NCBI RefSeq assembly: GCF_023028345.1
Contig: NZ_CP095487.1
Coordinates: 3,038,001 to 3,102,000 of the forward strand
Reading direction: 5' to 3'
Source of the DNA: Halorientalis marina
GTDB taxonomy: Archaea; Halobacteriota; Halobacteria; Halobacteriales; Haloarculaceae
Length of the DNA stretch: 64,000 nt
Below the pieces are notes generated by a model. The model was not told the origin of the DNA and searched no databases. It worked only from the letters and a program-made list of their open reading frames with translations. Both the position numbers and the translations under genes were made by a program. How positions within the stretch are numbered: the first letter of the stretch is position 1; each line of letters opens with the position of its first letter. Shown here piece by piece: positions 16,501-24,730 of this stretch.

Positions 16501-18002
16501 AGGCGCCCCTCGACCTCGACCGTCACCGTCGTCGACGCGGTGTTCCCGTTCTCCCCGACGACGGTGAGTTCCACCTCGTAGGTGCCCGCCGTCCTGAAGG
16601 TGTGATCCACGCGGTCACCGCGGGCCGGCGGGGTTCCGTCGTCGAACCGCCAGACGTACTCCGCGACGGCCGTTCCCGTCACGGTCGACTCGGTGGCGTC
16701 GAACTGCACGTCGAGTGGCGCCTCCCCGCTCTCCGGACTCGCGGTCGCCACCGGGTCCAGTTCCACGTCGGTCGAGTCCGTCACGCCGTCGGTCACCGTG
16801 GCCGTCGTCCCGTCGGTGGCGTTCGTCACTGCGTCAGCGGTCTCGTCGGTGGCGTTCGTCACCCTGTCCGTCGCGTCGTCGACCGAATCGCCGGCATCGC
16901 CGTCCGACTCGTCGCTATCGCTGTCGGTCACGAGACCTGCTTCCGTGACCCCGGCGGGCCCGGCGCAGGTGGTCTCGGTCTCCTGGTCGTCGACGAGGAT
17001 GGCGGTCTGGAGGTCGCAGGTCGCGGCCGTGACGCCGCCGGCGGGGGCGGCGATCTCGACCCCCGACACCCGTTCGGGCCGGAACACCAGCTGGAGGTTC
17101 GCCTCGACGTCGGTCCGTTCGCCGTTGCGGACGTGGCTGCGGAACCAGTCGTCCACCTTGTCGTTGTCCATCGTCACGGTGTAGTTGACGACCCGCCGTT
17201 CGCCGGGCGGGATGGTCTCGGGTACTCCGTCGGACAGCGTCAGGGCGTCGCCCTCCGCGGTGAACAGTTCCACGTCGTTCATCACGAGGTTCAGCCGGAA
17301 GCCGTCCGGCTCCGCGGGAACCCGCACGTCACCGGGGTTCGAGACGACGAAGTGGAAGCGGGCCGTCGTGGTCGACTCGTCGACCGGCCCCCACGTCGCC
17401 CACCCGCGTTCGATCCTGTAGCCGACGGTGCGGTCCGCGTCGCCCAGCCCGTCGCCGGTCACGTCGCTCGTCCCGACGGTGTAGGTCCCCGTCGACTCGT
17501 TCGCGGCAGCGGAGAGCGCGTCGATGACCGGCGTGGAATCCGCGAGGAGCGTCCGGTCGACCGACGGGACGTCGGCGGTGGCCGTCAGTCCCGTGTTCGC
17601 AGTGACCGTCCCGCCGGCGGTCAGGTTTATCGTCTCGTTGGCTCGGACGAAGGCGACCCACCAGGGGGCGATGTTCTCGTTCTGCACGTTCGTCCGCAGT
17701 GCGACCGTGTTGTTCCCGGGTTGGATCGTGACCCCGGATTTTTCGCCCTCGGCCAGGCGGACGCCGTTCATGTCGATGTGGTAGGACGCGCTCAGCCCGT
17801 CACCGACAGAGGCGCCGACCGGGTTCGGGTTGTCGACCCAGACCGTCGTGACGATCTCCGTCTCCTCCTCGGAGACGGTGCCCCAGTCACCGACGTCCGC
17901 GACGCCGACGGTGGGGGCCTGCAACACTCCCGCAACGTACAGACCGACCACGACCGCGATCACCAGCACGATGCCGACGACAACTTTCCGCAGGATGCCC
18001 AT
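16497..18002 (-). CDS. Membrane-anchored surface protein with WHy/LEA14-like and PKD domains
   Basis: 501 residues from the ATG at 18002. One N-terminal membrane helix (about 6-28) is followed by a WHy/LEA14-like domain ([36 protein letters not shown]). A second similar segment lies near 205-310 ([36 protein letters not shown]). A Thr/Asp/Ala linker at about 355-410 repeats DxVTNATDxT and carries N-glycosylation-type sites. A C-terminal PKD domain ([17 protein letters not shown] ... YVWRFDDG) ends the protein. An alternative GTG start at 18044 sits about 27 nt from a TATA box at 18067-18076 and may be the real one. Confidence 0.85.
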   Translation of the reverse strand: MGILRKVVVGIVLVIAVVVGLYVAGVLQAPTVGVADVGDWGTVSEEETEIVTTVWVDNPNPVGASVGDGLSASYHIDMNGVRLAEGEKSGVTIQPGNNTVALRTNVQNENIAPWWVAFVRANETINLTAGGTVTANTGLTATADVPSVDRTLLADSTPVIDALSAAANESTGTYTVGTSDVTGDGLGDADRTVGYRIERGWATWGPVDESTTTARFHFVVSNPGDVRVPAEPDGFRLNLVMNDVELFTAEGDALTLSDGVPETIPPGERRVVNYTVTMDNDKVDDWFRSHVRNGERTDVEANLQLVFRPERVSGVEIAAPAGGVTAATCDLQTAILVDDQETETTCAGPAGVTEAGLVTDSDSDESDGDAGDSVDDATDRVTNATDETADAVTNATDGTTATVTDGVTDSTDVELDPVATASPESGEAPLDVQFDATESTVTGTAVAEYVWRFDDGTPPARGDRVDHTFRTAGTYEVELTVVGENGNTASTTVTVEVEGRL

Positions 18003-18066
18003 GCGTAGCGACTGGTTCCCACTCGGCAAAAACGGGCGTCTCACTTCGAGCCGTCGAACGGACCGA

Positions 18067-18076
18067 GATACTTATA
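18067..18076. promoter_or_regulatory. TATA-like box between divergent surface-protein and cbf5 genes
   Basis: The A/T-rich, nearly symmetrical ATACTTATAT reads as a TATA box on both strands. On the minus strand it is about 27 nt from the GTG at 18044 of the surface-protein gene; on the plus strand it would give cbf5 a leader of about 50 nt. Confidence 0.45.
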
Positions 18077-18151
18077 TTCGCGACCCCGAGAACGTGATAC
18101 GACTGTCGGGCGCCGGTACCGCCGCGCCATCGCCCGAGGAACGTATCACCG

Positions 18152-19027
18152 ATGACACTCCGTCCCGCACCAGACGAGCGGTCGATCCCCGACCTGCTCG
18201 CTTTCGGCGTCGTCAACCTCGACAAGCCACCGGGCCCCTCCGCCCACCAGGTCGCCGCGTGGGTCCGAGACCTGACCGACCAGGAACGGGCCGCCCACGC
18301 CGGCACGCTCGACCCGAAAGTCACCGGCTGCCTCCCGCTCCTGCTCGGCGACGCCACCCGCATGGCGCAGGTCTTCGACGACAGCCGCAAGGAGTACGTC
18401 GCCGTCCTCGAATGCCACGGCTCGCCGCCCGCCGACCTCGACTCCGTCGTCGCCGAGTTCGAGGCCCCCATCTACCAGAAACCGCCCCGAAAGAGCGCCG
18501 TCAAGCGACGGCTGCGCGTCCGCGAGATACACGCCCTGGACGTGCTCGAAGTCGACGGCCGGCAGGCCCTCCTCCGCGTCCGTTGCGAGAGCGGCACCTA
18601 CATTCGGAAGCTCTGTCACGACATCGGGCTGGCGCTCGGCACGGGCGCACACATGGGCCACCTCCGCCGGACCGCCACCGACCCCTTCGACGACACGACG
18701 CTCGCCACGCTGGAGGACCTCGCCGACGCGCTGACCTGGTACCGCGAGGACGGCGACGAGGCACCGCTCCGTGACGTCGTCCAACCCGCCGAGCGCGCGC
18801 TCGTCGACCTCGCCCGCGTCACCATCGCCCCCAGCGCCGCCGAGTCGGTCGCCGACGGCGCGCCCGTCTACGCGCCCGGCGTCATCGATGCCGACCAACC
18901 TGACGCCGAGCGCCCGCTCGTGGCCTGCTACACGCCCAACGACGCCGCCGTCTGTCTCGGCCGGCTGGTCGGCGACCCCGACGCCGACAGCGGGGTCGTC
19001 GTCGAACTGGAGCGGGTGCTAGTGTGA
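18152..19027 (+). CDS. cbf5: tRNA/rRNA pseudouridine synthase Cbf5 (TruB family)
   Basis: 291 residues. It isomerises uridine to pseudouridine, as the catalytic subunit of H/ACA RNPs with Nop10, Gar1 and L7Ae, and can also act on tRNA U55. The catalytic aspartate is D54 in HAGTLDPKVTGCLP. Other TruB blocks are KEYVAVLECHG, YQKPPRKSAVKRRLRVR and CESGTYIRKLCHDIG. The C-terminus (about 205-291) is a PUA domain (APGVIDAD ... LVACYTPNDAAVCLGR). tRNA-Pro lies 47 nt downstream. Confidence 0.96.
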   Translation: MTLRPAPDERSIPDLLAFGVVNLDKPPGPSAHQVAAWVRDLTDQERAAHAGTLDPKVTGCLPLLLGDATRMAQVFDDSRKEYVAVLECHGSPPADLDSVVAEFEAPIYQKPPRKSAVKRRLRVREIHALDVLEVDGRQALLRVRCESGTYIRKLCHDIGLALGTGAHMGHLRRTATDPFDDTTLATLEDLADALTWYREDGDEAPLRDVVQPAERALVDLARVTIAPSAAESVADGAPVYAPGVIDADQPDAERPLVACYTPNDAAVCLGRLVGDPDADSGVVVELERVLV

Positions 19028-19074
19028 GGTCGAAACGACACCCTTAATTCGTGGACCCTCCACCGTCCGTGTAC

Positions 19075-19145
19075 GGGACCGTGGGGTAGCGGTATCCTCG
19101 GCGCATGGGGTGCGTCGGACCTGAGTTCGAATCTCGGCGGTCCCA
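19075..19145 (+). tRNA. tRNA-Pro (anticodon GGG)
   Basis: A full cloverleaf can be drawn: acceptor GGGACCG/CGGTCCC, D stem GGGT/ATCC, anticodon stem GGCGC/GCGTC with loop ATGGGGT (anticodon GGG), T arm CTGAG-TTCGAAT-CTCGG, and discriminator A. No CCA is encoded and no intron is seen. A TTTTT tract at 19152 follows. The 3' side is the edge of an apparently foreign, partly degraded region, so the gene may have been an integration site. Confidence 0.93.
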
Positions 19146-19151
19146 CTCCAC

Positions 19152-19254
19152 TTTTTACTTCGTCGGGTGCGCCGGAGGCGCACCACTCCTCGCAAAAACC
19201 TGGGGAAAAACTGCCGGACGCTCGGCCTCCGGCCTCGCGTCCGGTACAAAAACT
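19152..19254. repeat. Multi-hairpin intergenic element B, after tRNA-Pro
   Basis: It begins with TTTTTAC, then a perfect 8-bp hairpin (19166-19173 with 19177-19184). An A-rich core of 21 nt follows at 19191-19211, and then a stem of 8 bp plus 4 bp (CCGGACGC 19214-19221 with GCGTCCGG 19237-19244, GGCC/GGCC inside). The core matches the one in the element after tRNA-Gly (58239-58259) at 20 of 21 positions. The first part may act as the tRNA terminator. Confidence 0.6.
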
Positions 19255-19257
19255 GAG

Positions 19258-19817
19258 TGCTACAGCACCGCACAGCAACATACCAGCTCCCTGCTCGAAG
19301 CAACAGAGTCCGTCGACACGGAGGCCGAACGTCGTGAGTCCTACGCTGACAAAGCCGCGACGTGGAAACTGGCGCTGTACTGGACCACGAACCGCCGGTT
19401 CTGGTCCTGCTCGGAGTCGATCACGAACGGGATCGACCCGAACGACCACACGCAGGAGCCGGACGTGCGTGAAGCCGTCCGCTGGTGCTCGCTTGACTCC
19501 GTGCGAGCGGCGAGTGAGACCTCGATCTCCGATGCCTTCGCCCGGCGTCGATGGGACGACCTCGACGACCTTGACGCCGCGATAGAGCGTGTGCTGTCTG
19601 ACTTAGAGGTCCCTGCTGTACGGTCGACATTACCCGACGAAGCCGGTACCGCTGTGTGGTGGACTAAATAGGTGCGTATGCCTACTGGGACCTGCCGAGT
19701 TGCGAGCGTCCCGAACAGTCACGCGATCTCGAAGCCGTCGAAGATCTCGTCGATGACGGCGACAAGTATCCAGTGATCGACCGAGAGAACGACCCGCCGA
19801 TAGTAGACGTATGGTGA
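19258..19817 (+). pseudogene. Degraded coding remnants downstream of tRNA-Pro
   Basis: Two protein-like stretches lie in different frames, without proper starts. The first ends at a TAG (19669-19671) and contains AERRESYADKAATWKLALYW and RFWSCSESITNGIDPN. The second runs from 19674 to a TGA at 19815-19817 and includes AYWDLPSCERPEQSRDLEAV. A 188-aa open frame from 19105 covers the first stretch, but it would start inside the tRNA. I do not recognise the parent protein. Frame disruption next to a tRNA fits a decayed integrated element. This stretch plus 19818-19883 is the longest interval in the window without a convincing intact gene. Confidence 0.35.
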
Positions 19818-19853
19818 TGAGCTTCGATACTCAGTGTACATACAGATATGACG

Positions 19854-19862
19854 TTTTAATAA
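19854..19862 (+). promoter_or_regulatory. TATA-like box for the AT-rich gene
   Basis: TTTTAATAA is about 26 nt before the ATG at 19884, in a locally AT-rich region, so the foreign gene appears to have its own promoter. Confidence 0.5.
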
Positions 19863-19883
19863 GGTAATGTCTGTGGTGATACT

Positions 19884-20354
19884 ATGGCACAGGCAGTAAT
19901 CAGCAGTCCAACAATATTAGCAGCTATTGTAGGTGCCTTGGTGACATATTTTGTACAGTTGATCTTGAATAAGCAGCAACAGAATAGGGAGAAGAATCGC
20001 CTAAGAAAGGGTCTTAGGACGGAGTTGGTTCAGATGCAAGGTTACAGTGAGACTTTAGAGAACGTGATTGAGGACGGAGAATTTAGTGTAGAGGCATTAG
20101 TGATACTTACGACGCTGGATTATCCGTTTTTTGAAGCAAATAAAGATAATTTGGCTCTATTAACCGAAGAAGAACAATTAAGATTGGTTAGATTCCATTC
20201 GATTTATAAGCATCATCAAAAGCTTGCTGAGAAAATGTTGGAGGCTGCATTAGATGAAGGAGGTATTCAAGCAATGAATGATATTTCTGAAGCAATTCAA
20301 ATGTATGAAGAAAACAGAACCGAGGCTAAAATTATGATAGAAAAACATATGTGA
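19884..20354 (+). CDS. AT-rich hypothetical membrane-anchored protein, probably acquired
   Basis: 156 residues. A hydrophobic helix at about 5-27 (SSPTILAAIVGALVTYFVQLIL) is followed by a basic segment NKQQQNREKNRLRKGLRTEL and a helical, coiled-coil-like remainder. Base composition and codon use differ sharply from every neighbour: many A/T-ending codons (tta, ata, gaa, aaa, att) in a GC-rich genome. The protein is less acidic than the host average and richer in Lys, Asn and Ile. I do not recognise the family; similar one-helix cytoplasmic proteins occur in mobile elements and defence islands. It has its own TATA-like box and lies next to the tRNA-Pro region. Confidence 0.8.
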   Translation: MAQAVISSPTILAAIVGALVTYFVQLILNKQQQNREKNRLRKGLRTELVQMQGYSETLENVIEDGEFSVEALVILTTLDYPFFEANKDNLALLTEEEQLRLVRFHSIYKHHQKLAEKMLEAALDEGGIQAMNDISEAIQMYEENRTEAKIMIEKHM

Positions 20355-20493
20355 TGTCTGATATTTACGTTCGGCAAGCTAGTCCCCGATAAGCCGCCGA
20401 CGACTGAGTACCCGCAAAGGAGAGCGTAGTGCTACGTGTGCTGATAAGCGAGATGATCGTCAAACCCGGACCGGGTTCTCCTGCTGTGACGGC

Positions 20494-20853
20494 TCAGTCG
20501 GTATCGAGGGCCGCCGCGGCCACGTCGACGACGTCGAAGAACGGGAACGGTTCCTCGCGGTCGTAGGAGACGTAGAGACTCTCGTATCTGGACGTGTGAA
20601 ACTGGAAGGCGAGGATTTCCTCGAAGACGTAGACCTGTGCTTCCAGTTCCCCGAACTCGATCAGCTGGTCGAAGTCGTCCGAGGAGGCCTGGTTCGCCAT
20701 CAGCGACCGGTAGGCAGCGTCGAGGTCGGCGTCGCTGTAGGCCGCCCTGACGTCGTCGCACATATACTCGATCTCCCACGTCGTCCCGTGGAGTGCCACC
20801 ACGGTCCGCAGATCGGCGTCGACATCTTCAAAATGCTCGACGATGGTCGACAT
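20494..20853 (-). CDS. Conserved-looking haloarchaeal small protein, function unknown
   Basis: 119 residues, acidic, no membrane helix and no recognised catalytic motif. Features include CDDVRAAYSDADLDAAYRSLMANQASSDDFDQLI and an aromatic beta-rich end, VYVFEEILAFQFHTSRYESLYVSYDREEPFPFF. Normal GC-rich codon use argues that it belongs to the host rather than to the AT-rich island. A clear minus-strand TATA box is centred about 27 nt upstream of the start. It lies downstream of the AAA ATPase gene on the same strand (61 nt), but its own promoter suggests separate transcription. Confidence 0.72.
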   Translation of the reverse strand: MSTIVEHFEDVDADLRTVVALHGTTWEIEYMCDDVRAAYSDADLDAAYRSLMANQASSDDFDQLIEFGELEAQVYVFEEILAFQFHTSRYESLYVSYDREEPFPFFDVVDVAAAALDTD

Positions 20854-20875
20854 GGTCGTGCATGAACGATGTGTG

Positions 20876-20884
20876 GTATAAAAC
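20876..20884 (-). promoter_or_regulatory. TATA-like box for the 119-aa protein
   Basis: TTTTATACC on the minus strand, about 27 nt from the ATG read at 20853, implies a leaderless transcript. Confidence 0.6.
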
Positions 20885-20914
20885 CTGCCACTGGTTGCCG
20901 CCGGCGATGCCGCG

Positions 20915-21973
20915 TCAGTCCCCGAACGGCGCGGTCTCGGTCTCGAAGCCGAGGTCGTGATCGAGGAGGCCAGTGGTGACGGTCACCTCGTCGATGCCGG
21001 CCTCGGAGTGGTGCCAGGCGTGTGCGGCACGCGTAAAGAGGTCGAGACAGGTCAGGCGGACGCGGCGTGGGTTCCCGTCGCTCCGTTCGGCGACGGAGGA
21101 GATGGCGTCGCCGCTGAACAGCCCCGAGGGAGTGCCGTCGAAGGACTCGCCGCGGAAGCGGGCGAGCGACCGGGCGCAGTACTCGGCCACGTCCCGCTCG
21201 TCGAACCCCTCGAAGCCGTCGAGAACCCGCATCTCGGCCGCCAGGTCGGCGGCGAGTTCGTTCCGGCGGAAGCGGCCCGCCGGCCGACCGAGGACGAACA
21301 GGCGGACGCCGGCGTCGGCGACGGCCCGGAGCGTCTCGAACGTAGCGTCCGTGACGTCCTCGAACCCGTCGGCGACGAGGTAGACGGTCCGGTCGTCGGC
21401 GGCGGCCTGTTCGGCCACGTCGACGACGGCGCGGCGCGTCCCCTCGGTGGTCCAGGGAATCCCGTCGGCGACCTCCCAGTAGTCGTCCGGGTCGACCTCG
21501 TAGCCCCGCGTCCGACAGGCACGGAGGAGCCGCTCGTGGACGCGCCGCTCGGTCGCACTCGCGAGGTCGACCGACGCGACCACGTACTCCTCGCGCCCCC
21601 CGAGTTCGCGCTCGACGTTGGCCCGGAGCGCGCTCTTGCCCGAGCCGGCCTCGCTCGTGATGCCGACGTGGTGGCCCGCGTCGAGCCACTCCGCGACGAG
21701 ATCGAGCATCGTCCGGTCGTGGGCGACGAACAGCGACGCCGGCAACTGTTCGGCGGTCCCCTCCGTGAACGGGAGGTCGCCGAGGTCGACCGGATCACCG
21801 CCAAGCGCGTCACCGAAATCCATCAAGATCGGTTCGAGTATCTCCAGGCGCTCCCGGAGCGGTCCGTCCGGTGCCGCCGACTCCGTCCCCGTCCCCGACA
21901 ACTCCGCCGGTCGCTCTGGTCCCTCGACGTCGGTCGAGGGAACCGTCGTTGACTGTTCACGTGACAATTTCAC
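20915..21973 (-). CDS. AAA-type ATP-binding protein (Orc/ExeA-like ATPase domain)
   Basis: 352 residues. A disordered N-terminus (1-75) precedes an AAA/STAND-like ATPase domain. Walker A is SEAGSGKSAL with K113 and S114; the usual first Gly/Ala is Ser. Walker B is VYLVADGFEDV (about 195-205). A sensor-like LFVLGRPAGRFRRNE and an arginine-rich SDGNPRRVRLTCLDLF segment follow, similar to the lid region of Orc1/Cdc6 and ExeA-type ATPases. No winged-helix DNA-binding domain is evident, so it is not a standard Orc1. The role is unknown. It is a single gene between nuoCD and the 119-aa gene. Confidence 0.75.
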   Translation of the reverse strand: MKLSREQSTTVPSTDVEGPERPAELSGTGTESAAPDGPLRERLEILEPILMDFGDALGGDPVDLGDLPFTEGTAEQLPASLFVAHDRTMLDLVAEWLDAGHHVGITSEAGSGKSALRANVERELGGREEYVVASVDLASATERRVHERLLRACRTRGYEVDPDDYWEVADGIPWTTEGTRRAVVDVAEQAAADDRTVYLVADGFEDVTDATFETLRAVADAGVRLFVLGRPAGRFRRNELAADLAAEMRVLDGFEGFDERDVAEYCARSLARFRGESFDGTPSGLFSGDAISSVAERSDGNPRRVRLTCLDLFTRAAHAWHHSEAGIDEVTVTTGLLDHDLGFETETAPFGD

Positions 21974-22127
21974 CCACCCCCAAAGCGGGTACTACTATCG
22001 ACGGTCCGCCAGGAAATTATAGCTTTCGGGTACTCGCCCTGGGAGTGCCCGGCCGGAATCCGGCAAACGAGGACCGCGTGGCCTGGACGACGCCGTGTCG
22101 GGACCGGGGTGGGGAACAGCGGTCCCG

Positions 22128-23810
22128 TCAGCGGTCGACTTCGCCCATGATCGTATCGAGACTGCCGAGCGTGGCGATCATGTCGGGGACGTACTCACCC
22201 TCGGCCATCTCGGGGAGCGCCTGGAGGTTCGAGAAGCAGGGGCTGCGGATCTTGAACCGGGCGGGCGTGTCGGTGCCGTCCGCGCGGATGTAGATGCCGA
22301 GTTCGCCCTTCGCGGCCTCGACTGCGCGGTAGATCTCGGTGTCCGGCTCCGGCTTCAGGGTCCGGGGGACGTTGGCCTGCACCTGGCGGTCGTCCTCGGG
22401 CCACCCCTCCAGGAGGTCGACACACTGTTCGATGATCTTCGCGGACTCCTCGAGTTCGCGCAGTCGGCAGAGGACGCGGGCGTAGTTGTCCCCGTCGTCT
22501 TCGGTCACCACGTCCCAGTCGAGTTCGGGGTAGTAGCCGTAGGGGTCGTCCCGGCGGAGGTCGTAATCGACCCCCGAGGCACGGGCGACCGGCCCCGTGA
22601 CGCCGTACTCCCGGGCCACGTCGGGGTCGAGATACCCCGTGTCGGCACACCGCATCTGGAAGAGTTCGTTACTGCTCAGGAGGGTGTGGTACTCGTCGAG
22701 TTTCGCCGGCAGTTCGTCGAGGAACGACCGAATCGAGTCGAAGAAGTCCGCACGGGGTTCGGGGACGTCCCAGGCGACCCCGCCCAGGCGGAGGTAGTTG
22801 AACATCATCCGCTGGCCGGTGAGGTCCTCGAGCACGTCCTGGACGACCTCGCGGTCCCGCATCGCGTACATGAACGCGACGGTGAACTCCCCGAAGACGT
22901 CGAGCGCGTAGGTCCCAATCGCGATGAAGTGGTTGGCGAGCCGCGAGAGTTCCGCACCCATCGTCCGCACGACCTGTGCGTACTCGGGCACCGTGATGTC
23001 GGCCAGGTCCTCGGCGGTGCGGGCGTAGGCCCACTCGTTCAGGAGGCCGGAAGAGAGCCAGTCCCACCGGTCGGGAAACGGCATGATCTGGTGGCGGTAG
23101 GTCCCCTGCTGGCACATCTGCTCCTCACAGCGGTGGATGTAGCCGATGTCGGGTTCGACGTCTGCGACCTGCTCGCCGTCGAGCGTCGTCTGGAGGTGGA
23201 GCACGCCGTGAGTCGCGGGGTGGTGTGGCCCGACGTTGATGAACATCGTGTCGGCGTCGGCACCGTCGCCGCGGTGGTCCTCCTCGAGGGGGTTCGCGTG
23301 TTCCCGGAGCGTGACGATCTGTGGCTTTGTCTGGTCGTAGTCCATCGAGAGCGGGTGGCCCTGCCAGGTTTCGGGCAGGAGGATGCGACGGAGGTCCGGG
23401 TGGTCCTCGTACTCGATGCCGATCAGGTCGTAGGCCTCCCGCTCGTGCCAGTCGGCGGTCCGGAACACGGGGTCGGCCGACTCGCTGACCGGGTCGTCCC
23501 TGGTCGTCGGGACGACGACGCCCACCTCGCGGGTCGGGTCGTCGTACGACCGGAGGTGGTAGATCGTCTCGTAGCGGTCGTGGTACTCCTGGGCCGTCAC
23601 GCAGGCGAGGTGGTCGAAGCCCGCCTTCTCCTTCAACCGCGAGAGCACGTCCTGTACGGCGTCCGGCCGGATGACGAACGCCGGCGCGTTGACGTGCTCC
23701 TCGCGGTCCAGCAGGTCGTCACCGACGAGGGCCGCCAGCGCGTCGGCGTCGGGGGCGGCCACCCCCTCGACTGCACTGTCGGCCCGCTCCGCGGGCTCTT
23801 CGAGGCTCAT
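22128..23810 (-). CDS. nuoCD: NADH-quinone oxidoreductase-like subunit C/D fusion
   Basis: 560 residues from the ATG read at 23810 (a longer open frame to 23990 is unlikely). The N-terminal NuoC domain (about 30-165) contains REAYDLIGIEYEDHPDLRRILLPETWQGHPLSMDY. The NuoD domain (about 195-560) has GPHHPATHGVLH, DIGYIHRCEEQM, MNEWAY-like LLNEWAYARTAEDLA and FNYLRLGGVAWDVP. NuoD holds the quinone pocket of complex I, and fusion of C and D is known in haloarchaea. No nuoA, B, H, I or J-N genes flank it, although a nuoABCDHIJKLMN-type operon is usual. It is thus an orphan copy or part of a split operon. Confidence 0.92.
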   Translation of the reverse strand: MSLEEPAERADSAVEGVAAPDADALAALVGDDLLDREEHVNAPAFVIRPDAVQDVLSRLKEKAGFDHLACVTAQEYHDRYETIYHLRSYDDPTREVGVVVPTTRDDPVSESADPVFRTADWHEREAYDLIGIEYEDHPDLRRILLPETWQGHPLSMDYDQTKPQIVTLREHANPLEEDHRGDGADADTMFINVGPHHPATHGVLHLQTTLDGEQVADVEPDIGYIHRCEEQMCQQGTYRHQIMPFPDRWDWLSSGLLNEWAYARTAEDLADITVPEYAQVVRTMGAELSRLANHFIAIGTYALDVFGEFTVAFMYAMRDREVVQDVLEDLTGQRMMFNYLRLGGVAWDVPEPRADFFDSIRSFLDELPAKLDEYHTLLSSNELFQMRCADTGYLDPDVAREYGVTGPVARASGVDYDLRRDDPYGYYPELDWDVVTEDDGDNYARVLCRLRELEESAKIIEQCVDLLEGWPEDDRQVQANVPRTLKPEPDTEIYRAVEAAKGELGIYIRADGTDTPARFKIRSPCFSNLQALPEMAEGEYVPDMIATLGSLDTIMGEVDR

Positions 23811-23992
23811 ACGCCACCCCCGACGGGCGACACCGTCGCGACCGCGGTCGCCGACTGCACTGACAGGCCTGTGAGGGAACCTACTCTCATGACAGTTGCA
23901 CTTCACAGCCGAGGACCAAGCGGATTGGCACGTACCCACTAGCGTCTTTTTTACGGGCGGCGTACGGAGGGACGGCCGAGAGAGCTGCATCG

Positions 23993-24661
23993 ATGAAGTA
24001 CGTCCACCTCACGATCAGGGAGCCGCCGGAGTGGCGCAATCCGATGCACACGTTCGTCGTGGAGCACGACGCGATGGAGGAGACGCGGCTCCTGAACTGG
24101 AACGCCGGCGACGGCGACTTCGACGTGCTGCTCTTCCGGGTGGTCGGCGCGATGGAGCCATACCTCGCGGCACTGTCGGAGCCTGACTTCGTCGTCGGCC
24201 ACGAGACGGCCCGCATCGACGAGGACTCCTTCTACGCCTACGTCGAACACGAGACGCGGGACGCCGACGCCGCCTTCCGTCAGCCGTTCCTCGACCGGCG
24301 GGTCCTCCCCATTCCGCCCATCACCTACCGCGCGGACGGCACGGTCGCGGTCGAACTCGTTGGCCGCCAGGCCGACGTGGGCGCGACCGTCGACGCCTTC
24401 GACGAGCGCATCGAAGTCCGCATCGACGAAGTGGGCGAACACGAGCGAGCGCTGTCGGCCTTCTCGTCGCTGTTGACCGACCGACAACGCGACGCGCTCC
24501 GGGCGGCCGTCGCCGTCGGCTACTACGACGTGCCGCGGTCGGGGTCGGTCGCCGACGTCGCCGCCGAACTCGACTGCGCGGCGAGTACGGCCTCGACGCA
24601 CCTCCGGAAGGCCGAGGCCCGACTCGTTCGACAGGTCATCGCCGCCGGCGACGTGCGGTAG
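23993..24661 (+). CDS. Bat-type helix-turn-helix regulator (HTH_10)
   Basis: 222 residues. The N-terminal sensor part (about 1-150) is characteristic of haloarchaeal bacterio-opsin-activator-like regulators. The C-terminal HTH_10 domain (about 160-215) reads LLTDRQRDALRAAVAVGYYDVPRSGSVADVAAELDCAASTASTHLRKAEARLV. It is predicted to bind DNA and regulate nearby or distant genes; the ligand is unknown. A TATA-like TTTTTTAC at about 23946-23954 lies upstream. It is divergent from nuoCD, with 182 nt between the start codons, so it could regulate that gene. Confidence 0.9.
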   Translation: MKYVHLTIREPPEWRNPMHTFVVEHDAMEETRLLNWNAGDGDFDVLLFRVVGAMEPYLAALSEPDFVVGHETARIDEDSFYAYVEHETRDADAAFRQPFLDRRVLPIPPITYRADGTVAVELVGRQADVGATVDAFDERIEVRIDEVGEHERALSAFSSLLTDRQRDALRAAVAVGYYDVPRSGSVADVAAELDCAASTASTHLRKAEARLVRQVIAAGDVR

Positions 24662-24699
24662 CCGTTCTCACTGTGTCACGAGCCGAATCGGAGGGAGGG

Positions 24700-24707
24700 C
24701 TTTAGTG
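24700..24707 (+). promoter_or_regulatory. TATA-like box for the DUF998 gene
   Basis: CTTTAGTG about 27 nt before the ATG at 24731 implies a leaderless message. Confidence 0.45.
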
Positions 24708-24730
24708 CGGACGGGCCGTCGAGCCGACAG

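Noticed and set aside
19105-19671. A 188-codon frame starting inside tRNA-Pro
   Set aside because: A start within a tRNA and passage through the hairpin element are implausible; only its later part looks coding-like and is listed as a remnant.
20915-21973. Orc1/Cdc6 gene marking a replication origin
   Set aside because: The ATPase lacks a visible winged-helix domain, and no set of repeated origin boxes is seen beside it.
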